Source: Haemophilus sp. HMSC068C11 (GTDB lineage Bacteria > Pseudomonadota > Gammaproteobacteria > Enterobacterales > Pasteurellaceae). Taken from it: 64,000 nucleotides of DNA. Each line of letters starts with the position of its first letter. The stretch's first letter is position 1. Both the position numbers and the translations under genes were made by a program. Of the stretch, positions 19,130 through 30,390 are shown piece by piece. Location: assembly GCF_001815355.1 (NCBI RefSeq), contig NZ_KV820375.1, forward strand, positions 124,001 to 188,000, written 5' to 3'. The notes below the pieces were generated by a model that searched no databases, was not told where the DNA came from, and saw only the letters and a list, made by a program, of their open reading frames with translations.

Positions 19130-20980
19130 ATGTTAAATCGTTACCCATTATGGAAGAATCTAATGGTGATCCTTGTGGTCGCCATTGGTGCTTTATACTC
19201 TCTTCCAAATATCTATGGTGAAGATCCTGCGGTGCAAATTTCCGGTACACGCGGACAACAAGCAGACACCACCGCATTAACTGAAGTACAAAACGTACTG
19301 AAAGAAAATAACCTTCCAACCAAATCTATCGTTCTTGAAAATGGCTCTATTCTTGCCCGTTTCACCAACACAGATGACCAACTTCTTGCCAAAGATAAAA
19401 TTGCAGAAAAACTTGGCAACAACTACACCACCGCATTAAACCTTGCACCGGCAACACCGGCTTGGTTAAGCAGCATTGGTGCTAACCCGATGAAATGGGG
19501 TTTGGACTTACGTGGTGGTGTACGCTTCTTAATGGAAGTGGACATGAATTCTGCGCTTGCTAAACGTCAAGAACAGTTACAAGACACATTACGCAACGAA
19601 TTACGTAAAGAAAAAATTCAGTTTACGGCAATTAAAAATAGCGACAAATTTGGTACAACGGTCACATTAGAAAACGCTGACCAAATGTCAAAAGCAGCGC
19701 GTATTATTCGTCAATTACACCCAACATTAGACGTGTCTGACATTGGTGACAACACCTTAAACCTTGCCCTTTCAGAAGCGGCATTAACAGAATCACGTAA
19801 CTTAGCGATCGAGCAAAACTTAACGATTTTACGTAAACGTGTTGCTGAATTAGGCGTAGCTGAAGCGGTTATCCAACGTCAAGGTGCAGAACGTATCGTA
19901 ATCGAATTACCGGGTGTTCAAGATACTGCGCGTGCAAAAGAAATCTTAGGGGCAACTGCAACACTTGAATTCCGCATTGTGAATTCGTTGGTGAACCCAG
20001 AATCAGCAGCGCGTGGTATGTTACCTTCTGACACAGAAATCAAATATGACCGTCAAGGTAGACCTGTTGCACTTTACAAACGTGCGGTATTGGGTGGTGA
20101 ACACATCATCAACTCAAGCTCGGGTTTAGACCAAAACACCAGTACGCCACAAGTAAGTGTAACCTTGGATAGTGAAGGCGGCGAAATCATGTCGCAAACG
20201 ACCAAGAAATACTACAAAAAACCAATGGCAACCTTGTACGTAGAATACAAAGACAACGGTAAAAAAGACGAAAATGGCAAAACCATTTTAGAGAAAAATG
20301 AAGAAGTCATTAACGTCGCAACCATTCAAGGTCGCTTTAGTTCTAACTTCCAAATTACGGGTGTAAGCAGCTCTGCGGAAGCACAAAACCTTTCTATGTT
20401 ATTAAAATCAGGTGCATTAATCGCGCCAGTGCAAATTGTTGAAGAGCGTACAATTGGTCCTTCACTGGGTGCACAAAACGTAGAACAAGGTATCAATGCA
20501 AGCTTCTGGGGATTAATTGTAGTTATCCTCTTCATGTTGATTTACTACAAAATCTTCGGCGTTATCGCAAGCTTCGCATTAGTGATTAACATCGTTTTAT
20601 TAGTCGGTTTAATGTCTATCCTACCTGGGGCAACACTTTCCATGCCAGGGATTGCGGGTATCGTATTAACCTTGGGGATGTCGGTGGATGCCAACGTACT
20701 TATTTTTGAGCGTATCAAAGAAGAAATTCGTAATGGTCGTCCAATCCAGCAAGCCATTAACGAAGGTTATAACGGTGCATTCTCCTCTATCTTCGATGCG
20801 AACTTAACCACAATTTTAACGGCGATTATTCTTTATGCTGTCGGTACCGGTCCTATTCAAGGCTTTGCGGTAACTCTTGCATTAGGTGTGGCAATTTCAA
20901 TGTTTACAGCGATTACCGGAACACGTGCTATCGTGAACTTCATATACGGCGGTAAACGTCTTGAAAAATTATCAATTTAG
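19130..20980 (+). CDS. secD: Protein translocase subunit SecD
   Basis: SecD, with SecF, uses the proton gradient to pull exported proteins out of SecYEG. The protein is 616 residues. It has an N-terminal membrane segment, a large periplasmic P1 domain containing GLDLRGGVRFL (about residues 124-134) and IELPGVQD, and five C-terminal membrane segments with GMSVDANVLIFERIKEE, which includes the conserved Asp of the proton path. It lies 23 bases after yajC and 10 before secF. Confidence 0.97.
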   Translation: MLNRYPLWKNLMVILVVAIGALYSLPNIYGEDPAVQISGTRGQQADTTALTEVQNVLKENNLPTKSIVLENGSILARFTNTDDQLLAKDKIAEKLGNNYTTALNLAPATPAWLSSIGANPMKWGLDLRGGVRFLMEVDMNSALAKRQEQLQDTLRNELRKEKIQFTAIKNSDKFGTTVTLENADQMSKAARIIRQLHPTLDVSDIGDNTLNLALSEAALTESRNLAIEQNLTILRKRVAELGVAEAVIQRQGAERIVIELPGVQDTARAKEILGATATLEFRIVNSLVNPESAARGMLPSDTEIKYDRQGRPVALYKRAVLGGEHIINSSSGLDQNTSTPQVSVTLDSEGGEIMSQTTKKYYKKPMATLYVEYKDNGKKDENGKTILEKNEEVINVATIQGRFSSNFQITGVSSSAEAQNLSMLLKSGALIAPVQIVEERTIGPSLGAQNVEQGINASFWGLIVVILFMLIYYKIFGVIASFALVINIVLLVGLMSILPGATLSMPGIAGIVLTLGMSVDANVLIFERIKEEIRNGRPIQQAINEGYNGAFSSIFDANLTTILTAIILYAVGTGPIQGFAVTLALGVAISMFTAITGTRAIVNFIYGGKRLEKLSI

Positions 20981-20990
20981 GTAGGATAAG

Positions 20991-21965
20991 ATGAGATTAT
21001 TTGCAAAAGATAAAAACGGACATTTTATCCGTGAAGTGAATGGGATTAAATTGCCATTCCCTCTCACTGAATTTATGAAAGTGAGATTTGTAGGGTATGC
21101 ATTTTCCGCTATTTTGATGGCGATTTCCCTCTTCTTCATTATTACAAAAGGCTTCAACTGGGGCTTAGATTTTACGGGCGGTGTGGTATTTGATACTCAC
21201 TTCTCACAACCCGCTGATTTAGAGAAAATCCGTGGCACATTAAACCAAAACGGGATTTCAAGCCCAATTGTACAAACAACGGGTTCTGTGCAAGATGTCA
21301 TGATTCGCTTACCAGCTGACAATAACGACTCAGGTATCGGTGAACACGTTAAAGGGATGCTTCAAACGATTGATCCAAATATTCATATTAACAGTATTGA
21401 ATTTGTCGGTCCGAACGTTGGTGAAGAGTTAGCTCAAGGTGCAGTTTATGCAACTCTTGCGACCCTTGCGATGATGTTGATTTATATCGGTTCACGCTTT
21501 GAATGGCGTTTAGCGGTTGGCGGTATTGCCTCACTTGCCCACGACGTAGTTGTCACCCTCGGAGTGTTCTCTGCATTACAAGTTGAAATGGATTTAACCT
21601 TCGTGGCGGCAATTCTTTCCGTTGTGGGTTACTCTATCAACGATAGTATCGTGGTATTCGACCGTGTGCGTGAAAACTTCCGTAAAATTCGTCGTGTAGA
21701 TACCATCGATATTATTGATATTTCCTTAACGCAAACCTTATCGAGAACCATCATGACATCTCTCACAACGCTTCTTGTTGTGATTGCCTTGTTCTTCTTT
21801 GGTGGTCCATCAATTCATAACTTCTCGTTAGCGTTATTAATCGGTATCGGTTTTGGTACTTACTCATCAATCTTTATCGCGATTGCGATTGCTTATGACG
21901 TTGGCCTACGCCGTGAACATATGATTCCACCAAAAGTGGATAAAGAAATCGATGATTTACCTTAA
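20991..21965 (+). CDS. secF: Protein translocase subunit SecF
   Basis: The partner of SecD has 324 residues and six membrane segments. It carries NWGLDFTGGVVFD after the first segment and the motif GYSINDSIVVFDRVREN in the membrane domain. It closes the yajC-secD-secF operon and is followed by a strong terminator. Confidence 0.97.
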   Translation: MRLFAKDKNGHFIREVNGIKLPFPLTEFMKVRFVGYAFSAILMAISLFFIITKGFNWGLDFTGGVVFDTHFSQPADLEKIRGTLNQNGISSPIVQTTGSVQDVMIRLPADNNDSGIGEHVKGMLQTIDPNIHINSIEFVGPNVGEELAQGAVYATLATLAMMLIYIGSRFEWRLAVGGIASLAHDVVVTLGVFSALQVEMDLTFVAAILSVVGYSINDSIVVFDRVRENFRKIRRVDTIDIIDISLTQTLSRTIMTSLTTLLVVIALFFFGGPSIHNFSLALLIGIGFGTYSSIFIAIAIAYDVGLRREHMIPPKVDKEIDDLP

Positions 21966-21988
21966 TCTATCGAACATGAGATAAAAAG

Positions 21989-22014
21989 AAAGCCACCATA
22001 ATGGTGGCTTTTTT
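21989..22014 (+). terminator. Terminator after secF
   Basis: AAAGCCACC and GGTGGCTTT form a 9-bp stem followed by a run of T. Confidence 0.88.
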
Positions 22015-22046
22015 ATTGCTAAAATTATGTAATTTTTGACCGCACT

Positions 22047-23086
22047 TTATTCATTTACATCCCCTAATAAAGCTGCATATTTCTTCGTTGATTCAGAGCT
22101 TTCTAATGTAATTTTAAACGCCATTGTCAGCGGCACAGAAAGCAACATACCTACCGTACCAAGCAACCATCCCCAGAAAAGTAATGAAAAGAATACAACC
22201 AAGGTAGAAAGCCCTAAGGTTTTACCCATCATCTTCGGTTCAATAATATTACCGATCACAATATTTAATGCAATAATACCGACGGTTACGCCCATGCCTA
22301 CACCAAATCCATTCAGCAATAACGCTTGAACAATAACAGGCACTGCGGCAATAATTGAACCGATATTCGGAATGTAATTTAATAAGAAGGTTAAGGTTCC
22401 CCATAAAATCGCATATTGCACACCCAGTACGTCCAACAAAATCCACGTCGAGATACCGCTAAGCAAACTAATCAATGTTTTCACGCCAAGATAACGAATC
22501 ACACTGTCTAAAACACGATCAATATGATGTTCTTTCGCGACAACATCATCTTCATTATTACTTAACACTAAAGCAAATTTATGCTTCATCGTCGGTGCTT
22601 CAAATAGCATAAAAATTACCACTAAAATCAACACAAAAGCATTCGACAGCACGCCAGAAAAGTTTAATAATAAATGGCTCACAAAGTTCATGATCACACT
22701 TGGATCAAAATGCTTCATAATGGCTTCGTGAGAAATTACAATCGGCAATTTCAGTTTTTGAGCTAACACCATGGCATCATTTATGCGCTCTGAAAGCAGC
22801 ACTTTATATTGCGGAATAGAGCGTGTAAATTCTTGCACACTGCTGTTAATTAATCCCGCTAGGAAAAAGAATACAATTAAAATTAAGATAAACAGCAAGG
22901 CAATCGCAATACCATGCGGCACTTTACGTTGTGTCATTGCTTTAATCACTGGCGAGCAAATAATGGCAATAAATAATGCCAATAAAAAAGGCACGACAAT
23001 CTCTGCCGCAAGTTTAATCCCTGCAAACACAATTACTAGAGCTGCCATTGCGACTAAAGTGCGGTTAAAATTTAAGTTTTTTTCCA

Positions 23087-23087
<1 letters not shown>
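22047..23087 (-). CDS. AI-2E family transporter (PerM/YhhT-like)
   Basis: This 346-residue membrane protein has about seven hydrophobic segments and ends in the conserved block NIVIGNIIEPKMMGKTLGLS ... LSVPLTMAFKI, typical of the AI-2E/PerM superfamily. Members export small molecules such as the autoinducer or organic anions, or work in ion homeostasis; substrate here is unknown. The ATG overlaps the glnB stop codon by one base (TAATG), so it is translationally coupled in a mog-glnB-transporter operon. Confidence 0.88.
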
Positions 23088-24020
<933 letters not shown>

Positions 24021-24088
24021 TTTCTTCCTCATTTTTGTACGCTATAAACAGCGACATTCTACCCTATTTTATCTTTTACCAAAGCATA

Positions 24089-24122
24089 AAAAAGCCATTT
24101 AGCTTTCACTAAATGGCTTTTC
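24089..24122 (-). terminator. Terminator after clpB
   Basis: AAAAGCCATTTAG and CTAAATGGCTTTT make a 13-bp stem ten bases past the clpB stop, with T's on the minus strand. Confidence 0.85.
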
Positions 24123-24132
24123 ATTTTATAAA

Positions 24133-26703
24133 TTATTGTCTGGCTTGAACTTTGCCATCCACATAATCCACTGTGACCACTTTACCTGGTAATAATTGAC
24201 CAGATAGAACTTGTTGTGCCAAGCTGTTTTCGATCTCTTGTTGGATTGCACGTTTTAATGGACGCGCCCCATAAATTGGGTCGTAACCGACTTCACCAAT
24301 GAAATCTAATAACGCTTCGGTAAACACTAATTCGTAACCACGAGTTTCCATACGTTTTGCTAAGCGCTCTAATTGGATGCTTGCAATCGCACGGATATTT
24401 TCTTTACCAAGTGGATGGAATACCACGGTTTCGTCAATACGGTTAATGAATTCCGGACGGAAATGTTGGCTCACCACTGACATCACTAAGGCTTTCATTT
24501 CACCATAGCTTTCGTCTTTGCTGCCTTGGATTAAATCAGAACCCAAGTTAGAGGTCATAATCACCACGGTGTTACGGAAGTCCACTGTACGACCTTGACC
24601 ATCAGTTAAACGACCATCATCCAATACTTGTAATAAGATATTGAATACATCTGCGTGTGCTTTTTCCACTTCATCGAGCAAAATCACCGAATATGGACGA
24701 CGACGCACAGCTTCAGTTAAGTAACCACCCTCTTCATAGCCAACATAGCCTGGAGGCGCACCCACTAAACGAGATACGCTGTGTTTTTCCATAAACTCTG
24801 ACATATCAATACGTACCATCGCATCTTCACTGTCAAAGAGGAATTTCGCCAAAGTTTTGCAAAGCTCTGTTTTACCTACACCAGTTGGTCCTAAGAATAA
24901 GAATGAACCAATTGGGCGGTTAGGATCAGAAAGTCCTGCACGGCTACGACGAATTGCGTTTGCTACAGCATCTACCGCTTCTTCTTGACCGATCACACGT
25001 TTGTGTAATTCTTCTTCCATGCGTAAGAGTTTTTCTTTCTCACCTTCCATCATTTTAGAAACAGGAATACCTGTTGCTTTAGAAAGCACTTCGGCAATTT
25101 CTTCATCAGTCACACGATAGCGCAATAAGGTCATTTCTTTGCCTTCGCTGGTTTCAGCGGCAGCAAGTTGTTTTTCCAATTCAGGAATGCGACCGTATTG
25201 AAGCTCAGACATCTTGCTTAAATCACCTGCACGACGCGCTTGTTCCATTTCAGTTTTCGCCGCATCTAACTCTTGTTTGATGTGTTGTGAACCTGAAAGG
25301 GTCGCTTTTTCTGATTTCCAAACTTCTTCAAGTTCAGCATATTCACGTTCTTTATCAGCAAGCTCTTTTTCTAACATCTCTAAACGTTTACGGCTTGCTT
25401 CGTCTTCTTCTTTTTGTAATGCTTGTTCTTCCAATTTTAATTGGATAATACGGCGTTCAAGACGATCAAGCGGCTCTGGTTTAGAGTCAATTTCCATACG
25501 GATGCTCGAAGCGGCTTCATCGATTAAGTCGATGGCTTTATCCGGCAATTGACGATCGGAAATATAACGATGTGAAAGCGTTGCTGCCGCCACGATTGCC
25601 GGGTCAGTAATATCTACATGGTGATGGATCTCATAACGCTCTTTCAAACCACGTAAGATCGCAATGGTATCTTCGACACTTGGCTCATCCACAAAGACTT
25701 TTTGGAAACGACGCTCAAGTGCGGCATCTTTCTCGATATATTGACGATATTCGTCTAGTGTTGTTGCACCCACACAGTGCAATTCACCGCGCGCTAAACT
25801 TGGTTTTAATAAGTTACCCGCATCCATTGCACCGTCAGTTTTACCTGCACCAACCATGGTATGGATTTCATCAATAAAGAGGATCACGCGACCTTCTTCT
25901 TTTGATAATTCATTTAAAACAGCTTTTAAGCGCTCTTCAAATTCACCGCGGTATTTCGCACCGGCAATCAGCGCACCCATATCTAAAGAAAGTACACGTT
26001 TGTTTTTTAAGCCTTCAGGCACTTCACCATTAACAATACGTTGTGCTAAACCTTCCACGATAGCAGTTTTACCTACACCAGGCTCACCGATTAATACTGG
26101 GTTGTTTTTGGTACGACGTTGTAATACTTGAATCGCTCGACGAATTTCTTCATCACGGCCAATAACGGGGTCTAGTTTGCCGCTTTCAGCACGAGCGGTT
26201 AAATCAATTGTATATTTTTCAAGAGCTTGTCTGCTTTCTTCTGCATTTTGATCGTTCACGCTTTGTCCTCCACGAATATGTTGGATCGCTTGTAGAATTT
26301 GTTCTTTTTTTGCACCACATTTTTTCAAAATGTCATTTAATGCGCCTCGCTCTTCAAGCGCTGCTAATAAGAACAATTCACTAGAAATAAATTTATCTTG
26401 TTTTTGTTGAGCTAATTTGTCACATAAATTCAATAAGTTAAGTAATTGACGAGAAATTTGCACATCACCGCCATTACCCGACACTTGTGGCAATTTATTC
26501 AATTCGGCGTTTAATTCATTACGCAATAACGCCACATTCACACCACTGGTCGTTAAAATTGGTGCAATTGAACCGTCTTGTTGATTTAAAAGTGCGGTCA
26601 ATAAATGCACTGGTTCGATAAACTGATTATCTTTACCTAGCGCCAATGATTGTGCTTCACTGAGTGCTTGTTGAAATTTTGTGGTAAATTTTTCAATATT
26701 CAT
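24133..26703 (-). CDS. clpB: Disaggregase ClpB (Hsp100)
   Basis: This 856-residue hexameric AAA+ chaperone works with DnaK to resolve protein aggregates. It has an N-terminal double Clp repeat (residues about 1-145), NBD1 with Walker [10 protein letters not shown], a long coiled-coil middle domain (about 410-520, with [18 protein letters not shown]) and NBD2 with Walker [10 protein letters not shown] and the sensor region. It is almost identical in length to the E. coli protein (857). A sigma-32-like promoter lies upstream, fitting heat induction. Confidence 0.98.
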   Translation of the reverse strand: MNIEKFTTKFQQALSEAQSLALGKDNQFIEPVHLLTALLNQQDGSIAPILTTSGVNVALLRNELNAELNKLPQVSGNGGDVQISRQLLNLLNLCDKLAQQKQDKFISSELFLLAALEERGALNDILKKCGAKKEQILQAIQHIRGGQSVNDQNAEESRQALEKYTIDLTARAESGKLDPVIGRDEEIRRAIQVLQRRTKNNPVLIGEPGVGKTAIVEGLAQRIVNGEVPEGLKNKRVLSLDMGALIAGAKYRGEFEERLKAVLNELSKEEGRVILFIDEIHTMVGAGKTDGAMDAGNLLKPSLARGELHCVGATTLDEYRQYIEKDAALERRFQKVFVDEPSVEDTIAILRGLKERYEIHHHVDITDPAIVAAATLSHRYISDRQLPDKAIDLIDEAASSIRMEIDSKPEPLDRLERRIIQLKLEEQALQKEEDEASRKRLEMLEKELADKEREYAELEEVWKSEKATLSGSQHIKQELDAAKTEMEQARRAGDLSKMSELQYGRIPELEKQLAAAETSEGKEMTLLRYRVTDEEIAEVLSKATGIPVSKMMEGEKEKLLRMEEELHKRVIGQEEAVDAVANAIRRSRAGLSDPNRPIGSFLFLGPTGVGKTELCKTLAKFLFDSEDAMVRIDMSEFMEKHSVSRLVGAPPGYVGYEEGGYLTEAVRRRPYSVILLDEVEKAHADVFNILLQVLDDGRLTDGQGRTVDFRNTVVIMTSNLGSDLIQGSKDESYGEMKALVMSVVSQHFRPEFINRIDETVVFHPLGKENIRAIASIQLERLAKRMETRGYELVFTEALLDFIGEVGYDPIYGARPLKRAIQQEIENSLAQQVLSGQLLPGKVVTVDYVDGKVQARQ

Positions 26704-26756
26704 ATGCTTATCTTCTCCTGATTAAATTCTTGGGGTTATCCCCCTTTACGGGTTAT

Positions 26757-26785
26757 TAAATAAGACCCTTTTTTGGTATTTCAAG
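26757..26785 (-). promoter_or_regulatory. Sigma-32-like heat-shock promoter of clpB
   Basis: On the minus strand CTTGAAA (26785-26779) is followed after 14 bases by CTTATTTA (26764-26757). The -35 matches the sigma-32 consensus fully; the -10 matches partly. It ends about 54 bases before the clpB start. Confidence 0.55.
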
Positions 26786-26839
26786 AGAAAAAATCAACAA
26801 TTTTTAATTTTTTCTATCAAATTCTATTTCTTGATAGGT

Positions 26840-27412
26840 TTAAGCAACTAAAATTCGGTGAAGAGGCACGTCCCACGCTTCAGTTGGAAGCTGTTCGACT
26901 TGCTGACATTGGTGGGCTAATCCCACAGGAATAAAAGAAGCATTTTGCCAATTTTGTAAGGTACGATCATAAAAACCACCGCCCATGCCAAGACGATTCC
27001 CTTGTTTATCAAAAGCGACAAGTGGTGTAAAAAGAATATCTAATTCATCCAAAGGCAATACGTTTTGCACATTGAGTTTTGGCTCCCAAATGCCAAATTT
27101 ATTTTTCAGCATTGGTGTATCTGGCAAATAACGTAAGAACAAAAGATGATTAGGATTGAAAGGGTGCAACACCGGCAAATAAACGTGTTTATCTTGTGCC
27201 CAAAGGGTTTTGATAAGTTTCTCCGTAGAGATTTCACCATCAAAGGAAACATACAAGGCAATATGCTGCGCATTTCGTTCTTCAATGAATGCAAGCGCTT
27301 GTTGAGTGATGGAATCTTCCGCTTGTTGCTGCTGAAGTGCGGTCAAATTTGCTCGTGTTTTACGAATTTGTTGACGGAGTTGATTGCGAAGCGTTTGCTG
27401 TGTTGATTTCAT
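26840..27412 (-). CDS. fau: 5-formyltetrahydrofolate cyclo-ligase
   Basis: The enzyme converts 5-formyl-THF to 5,10-methenyl-THF with ATP, rescuing folate from the dead-end form that glyA side chemistry makes. The 190-residue protein has the C-terminal ATP-binding block DILFTPLVAFDKQGNRLGMGGGFYDR, broken here as LVAFDKQGNRLGMGGGFYD in motif terms. The start at 27412 (MKSTQQTLRN) is chosen over an open frame reaching 27607, because that extension runs through the 6S RNA gene. The ssrS-fau order is conserved from E. coli (ssrS-ygfA), implying co-transcription. Confidence 0.92.
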   Translation of the reverse strand: MKSTQQTLRNQLRQQIRKTRANLTALQQQQAEDSITQQALAFIEERNAQHIALYVSFDGEISTEKLIKTLWAQDKHVYLPVLHPFNPNHLLFLRYLPDTPMLKNKFGIWEPKLNVQNVLPLDELDILFTPLVAFDKQGNRLGMGGGFYDRTLQNWQNASFIPVGLAHQCQQVEQLPTEAWDVPLHRILVA

Positions 27413-27437
27413 TCGATTGGAAAGAATGGTTTTAAAG

Positions 27438-27634
27438 GAAGGTCCCAGAGTGCCGCTACGAGTAGTAGTCCTTGAACCCGACGGTCCAAGGAAATCGGTA
27501 AGGCCATCTTTAGGTTTCTTTAGTCCAATGACAAAGTCAAAGGTCAAGCCTACACACCAATGGCGGGAAACCGATTTATAAAGTTCTAAGTATCGGCTCA
27601 GGGACATAACCCATCCACGAACACCCCAGGAAAT
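27438..27634 (-). ncRNA. ssrS: 6S RNA
   Basis: 6S RNA binds the sigma-70 RNA polymerase holoenzyme as an open-promoter mimic in stationary phase. The minus strand contains TCCCTGAGCCGATA, nearly identical to E. coli 6S, and near the 3' end GGTTCAAGGAC and GCGGCACTCTGGGA. The 5' end (TCCTGGGGTGTT) and 3' end (GGCACTCTGGGA) pair over 12 bp, as the closing stem should. fau starts 26 bases downstream, as in enterobacteria. Ends are approximate, set by comparison with the E. coli RNA. Confidence 0.92.
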
Positions 27635-27705
27635 CTTTTAAATTTATACTAGCTCAATTTGATTAGTTTGACTAGCCTTTATTTGAATAATTTTGCTTAG
27701 TCAAG

Positions 27706-27725
27706 CTCGTCCCACAAGGGACGAG
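27706..27725 (-). terminator. Stem-loop after bamD
   Basis: CTCGTCCC and GGGACGAG form an 8-bp stem just past the bamD stop. There is no clear T-run after it on the minus strand, so termination may be weak. Confidence 0.45.
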
Positions 27726-27727
27726 AA

Positions 27728-28519
27728 TTATTTTTTAACTGGTTGAGTTAAATCAGACTCTTCCGGTTTTTTCACTTCCGCAAATTGTTTATCTTTATTC
27801 GCATCGATAACTTGCTGGGTTTGGTTCGCTAATTGTTGTAAACCCATTTTCTCGTATGCTTCTTTCATTAAGAATAAACCTTCATAAGTCGCTTTTGCAT
27901 CCGGATATTGTTGCAACATACCTACTACACGGTTTGATACCGCCACCCACGCATCACGTTTTGCATAGAATTTCGCAATTTCTAATTCATGACGAGCTAA
28001 TGAATCTTTAATATACGCCATACGTGCTACTGCATCTTGTGAATATGGACTATTTGGGAACGCACGCACTAAGCTTTGGAAGTTAGAAAACGCAGTTTTC
28101 ATTGAAGTTGTTTCACGCGTTGCACGATCGATACCAAAGAAATCTTGGATCATGTTATCAGCCGTTGCTAAGTTTGTTAAACCAGCCATATACACTGCAT
28201 AGTCACGGTTTGGACTTTGTGGGAATTGCTGTAAGTAGTTATCTACGGTAACCAACGTTGCTGTGTAATCTTGTGTTTTATAGTTTGCATAAATTAAATC
28301 AAGCATTGCTTGTTCTTGGTAAGTACTACCAGGGAAACGCTCTATCGCTGCTTTTAAATAACGAATCGAGTCAGAATAGCTTCCTTCTTGTAATGCAGCC
28401 GCGCCTTTTGCATAAAGCTCATCAACAGAAGCTTGCTCCACTTCTTTATTACCACTGCTACAAGCTGCAATAGCGAATGAGGTAAGTGCAATAAGCACGA
28501 GAGATTTTATTTTACGCAT
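27728..28519 (-). CDS. bamD: Outer-membrane assembly lipoprotein BamD
   Basis: BamD is the essential lipoprotein of the BAM complex that inserts outer-membrane proteins. The 263-residue product begins MRKIKSLVLIALTSFAIAAC, with a lipobox and lipidated Cys20, followed by TPR repeats (YAKGAAALQEGSYSDSIRYL and similar) over about residues 35-230. The start at 28519 is chosen because AGGA lies about 8 bases upstream and it gives a proper signal peptide. An ATG ten codons earlier has neither. It is divergent from rluD, as in many gamma-proteobacteria. Confidence 0.96.
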   Translation of the reverse strand: MRKIKSLVLIALTSFAIAACSSGNKEVEQASVDELYAKGAAALQEGSYSDSIRYLKAAIERFPGSTYQEQAMLDLIYANYKTQDYTATLVTVDNYLQQFPQSPNRDYAVYMAGLTNLATADNMIQDFFGIDRATRETTSMKTAFSNFQSLVRAFPNSPYSQDAVARMAYIKDSLARHELEIAKFYAKRDAWVAVSNRVVGMLQQYPDAKATYEGLFLMKEAYEKMGLQQLANQTQQVIDANKDKQFAEVKKPEESDLTQPVKK

Positions 28520-28628
28520 TCTTTTTTCCTTAATTTTTACGAAAATCAATAAATAAGTTACAATTAACGAATATTGTATAGAACATTACACAATAAGCCA
28601 ACTTTTTAAATTTTTAGATGGATTTTTT

Positions 28629-29603
28629 ATGCCACAAATGACCTTAACGGCTGAAATTCAGCCCGAACAAATGGGACAGCGTTTAGACCAAACCCTCGCA
28701 GAGTTGTTCCCCGAATATTCCCGTTCGCGTTTAAAAACCTGGATTGAAGCAAAACAGGTAAAAATGAACGGTGAAATTGCCGATATTCCCCGTGCAAAAG
28801 TTTATGGCGGAGAGCAAATTGAAATTTCGGTAGAAGTGGAAGATGAAAACCGTTTTGAGCCGCAAAATATTCCGCTCAATATCGTTTATGAAGATGACGA
28901 TATTATCGTGATTAATAAACCTAAAGATCTCGTGGTTCATCCTGGTGCAGGCAATCCAAGTGGCACGGTACTTAACGCGCTACTCTATCACTATCCACCT
29001 ATTGCCGAAGTACCGCGCGCAGGGATTGTGCATCGTTTAGACAAAGACACGACAGGTCTCATGGTTGTCGCTAAAACGATTCCAGCACAAACCAAACTTG
29101 TGCGTGATTTACAAAAACGAAAAATCACTCGTGAATACGAAGCCATTGCGAGTGGCATTATGACCAAAGGTGGCACAGTAGATCAGCCAATGGCTCGCCA
29201 CCCAACAAAACGCACATTGATGGCGGTTCACCCAATGGGTAAACCGGCTGTGACGCACTATCGCATTATGGAGAATTTCCGTAATTACACGCGTTTACGC
29301 TTACGTTTAGAAACGGGTCGCACTCACCAAATTCGTGTGCACATGGCGCATATTGCACATCCATTATTAGGCGATCAAACTTATGGTGGTCGTCCTCGTC
29401 CACCTAAAAATGCAAGCGAAGCTTTCACTGAGGTGCTACGCAATTTTAAACGCCAAGCCTTACATGCGGTCATGTTGCGTTTAGCTCACCCGATTACAGG
29501 TGAAATGATGGAATGGTATGCCCCATTACCAGATGACTTTGTCGAATTACTGCATGCCTTAAAAGCGGATTACCTCGAACATAAAGACGAATTGGATTAT
29601 TAA
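28629..29603 (+). CDS. rluD: 23S rRNA pseudouridine synthase D
   Basis: RluD makes pseudouridines 1911, 1915 and 1917 in helix 69 of 23S rRNA. The 324-residue protein has an N-terminal S4 RNA-binding domain (about residues 14-75) and the catalytic motif HRLDKDTTGL, with its Asp in the RLDKDTTG core. E. coli RluD is 326 residues. pgeF follows after one base, so the pair is an operon. Confidence 0.97.
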   Translation: MPQMTLTAEIQPEQMGQRLDQTLAELFPEYSRSRLKTWIEAKQVKMNGEIADIPRAKVYGGEQIEISVEVEDENRFEPQNIPLNIVYEDDDIIVINKPKDLVVHPGAGNPSGTVLNALLYHYPPIAEVPRAGIVHRLDKDTTGLMVVAKTIPAQTKLVRDLQKRKITREYEAIASGIMTKGGTVDQPMARHPTKRTLMAVHPMGKPAVTHYRIMENFRNYTRLRLRLETGRTHQIRVHMAHIAHPLLGDQTYGGRPRPPKNASEAFTEVLRNFKRQALHAVMLRLAHPITGEMMEWYAPLPDDFVELLHALKADYLEHKDELDY

Positions 29604-29604
29604 G

Positions 29605-30342
29605 ATGAAAACCATTGTTCCAAACTGGAATGTTCCACCACATATCCAAGCTTTTACAACCACAAGAGAAGGTGGTGTAAGCCTGCCGCCTTTCGATAGT
29701 TTTAATTTAGGTGATCATGTTGAAGATGATAAAAGTGCGGTCAAAACTAACCGCACTTTATTGGTCGAAAAATTTAATCTGCCACATTTCCCGTTGTTTT
29801 TAACTCAAACGCACAGCACTCGTGTAATTACGCTGCCTTATGAAGGCAATGATTTAGAGGCTGATGCGGTTTACACCAATCAACCGAACCAAGTATGTTT
29901 AGTGATGACGGCTGATTGCTTACCGGTTTTATTCACTAATAAGCAAGGGACTGAAGTGGCAGCAGCCCATGCGGGCTGGCGTGGACTCTGTGATGGTGTC
30001 TTAGAAGAAACAGTAAAATGTTTTCAATCTGCCCCTGAAGAGATTATTGCGTGGTTTGGCCCTGCTATCGGCCCTAATGCATTTCAAGTTGGTAAAGAAG
30101 TGATTGAGCAATTTATGGCTTTTGACCCGATTGCAGAAACGGCTTTTCGACCCGATCCGAATGAATCAGGAAAATACTTCGGCAATCTTTATCAAATCGC
30201 CACACAACGCCTCAACAAATTAGGGATTACCCAAATTTACGGTGGGGAGCATTGCACATTCAATGAAAAAGAGCGCTTCTTTTCCTATCGTCGAGATGGC
30301 AAAACAGGAAGAATGGCGAGTCTGATTTGGATAAAAAAATAA
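29605..30342 (+). CDS. pgeF: PgeF/YfiH family multicopper-like protein
   Basis: This 245-residue protein has the family's metal-site motifs: QTHS (residues about 73-76), MTADCLPVLF and AAHAGWRGL, plus SYRRDGKTGRMASLI at the end. Homologues act as purine nucleoside phosphorylase/adenosine deaminase (LACC1 family) and help correct peptidoglycan composition (PgeF in E. coli). It is translationally linked to rluD. A pair of facing USS lies within codons for the residues KSAVKTNRTL. Confidence 0.9.
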   Translation: MKTIVPNWNVPPHIQAFTTTREGGVSLPPFDSFNLGDHVEDDKSAVKTNRTLLVEKFNLPHFPLFLTQTHSTRVITLPYEGNDLEADAVYTNQPNQVCLVMTADCLPVLFTNKQGTEVAAAHAGWRGLCDGVLEETVKCFQSAPEEIIAWFGPAIGPNAFQVGKEVIEQFMAFDPIAETAFRPDPNESGKYFGNLYQIATQRLNKLGITQIYGGEHCTFNEKERFFSYRRDGKTGRMASLIWIKK

Positions 30343-30357
30343 ACCTATCAATACAGC

Positions 30358-30381
30358 AAACCGCACCTTAAAGTGCGGTTT
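30358..30381. terminator. Bidirectional terminator between pgeF and ruvX
   Basis: AAACCGCAC and GTGCGGTTT pair over 9 bp between converging genes; one arm is a full USS and the other a near-USS. Confidence 0.75.
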
Positions 30382-30390
30382 ATTTTTGGC

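Noticed and set aside
27413-27607. 65-residue N-terminal extension of fau
   Set aside because: The sequence is 6S RNA, with conserved blocks and a 12-bp closing stem.
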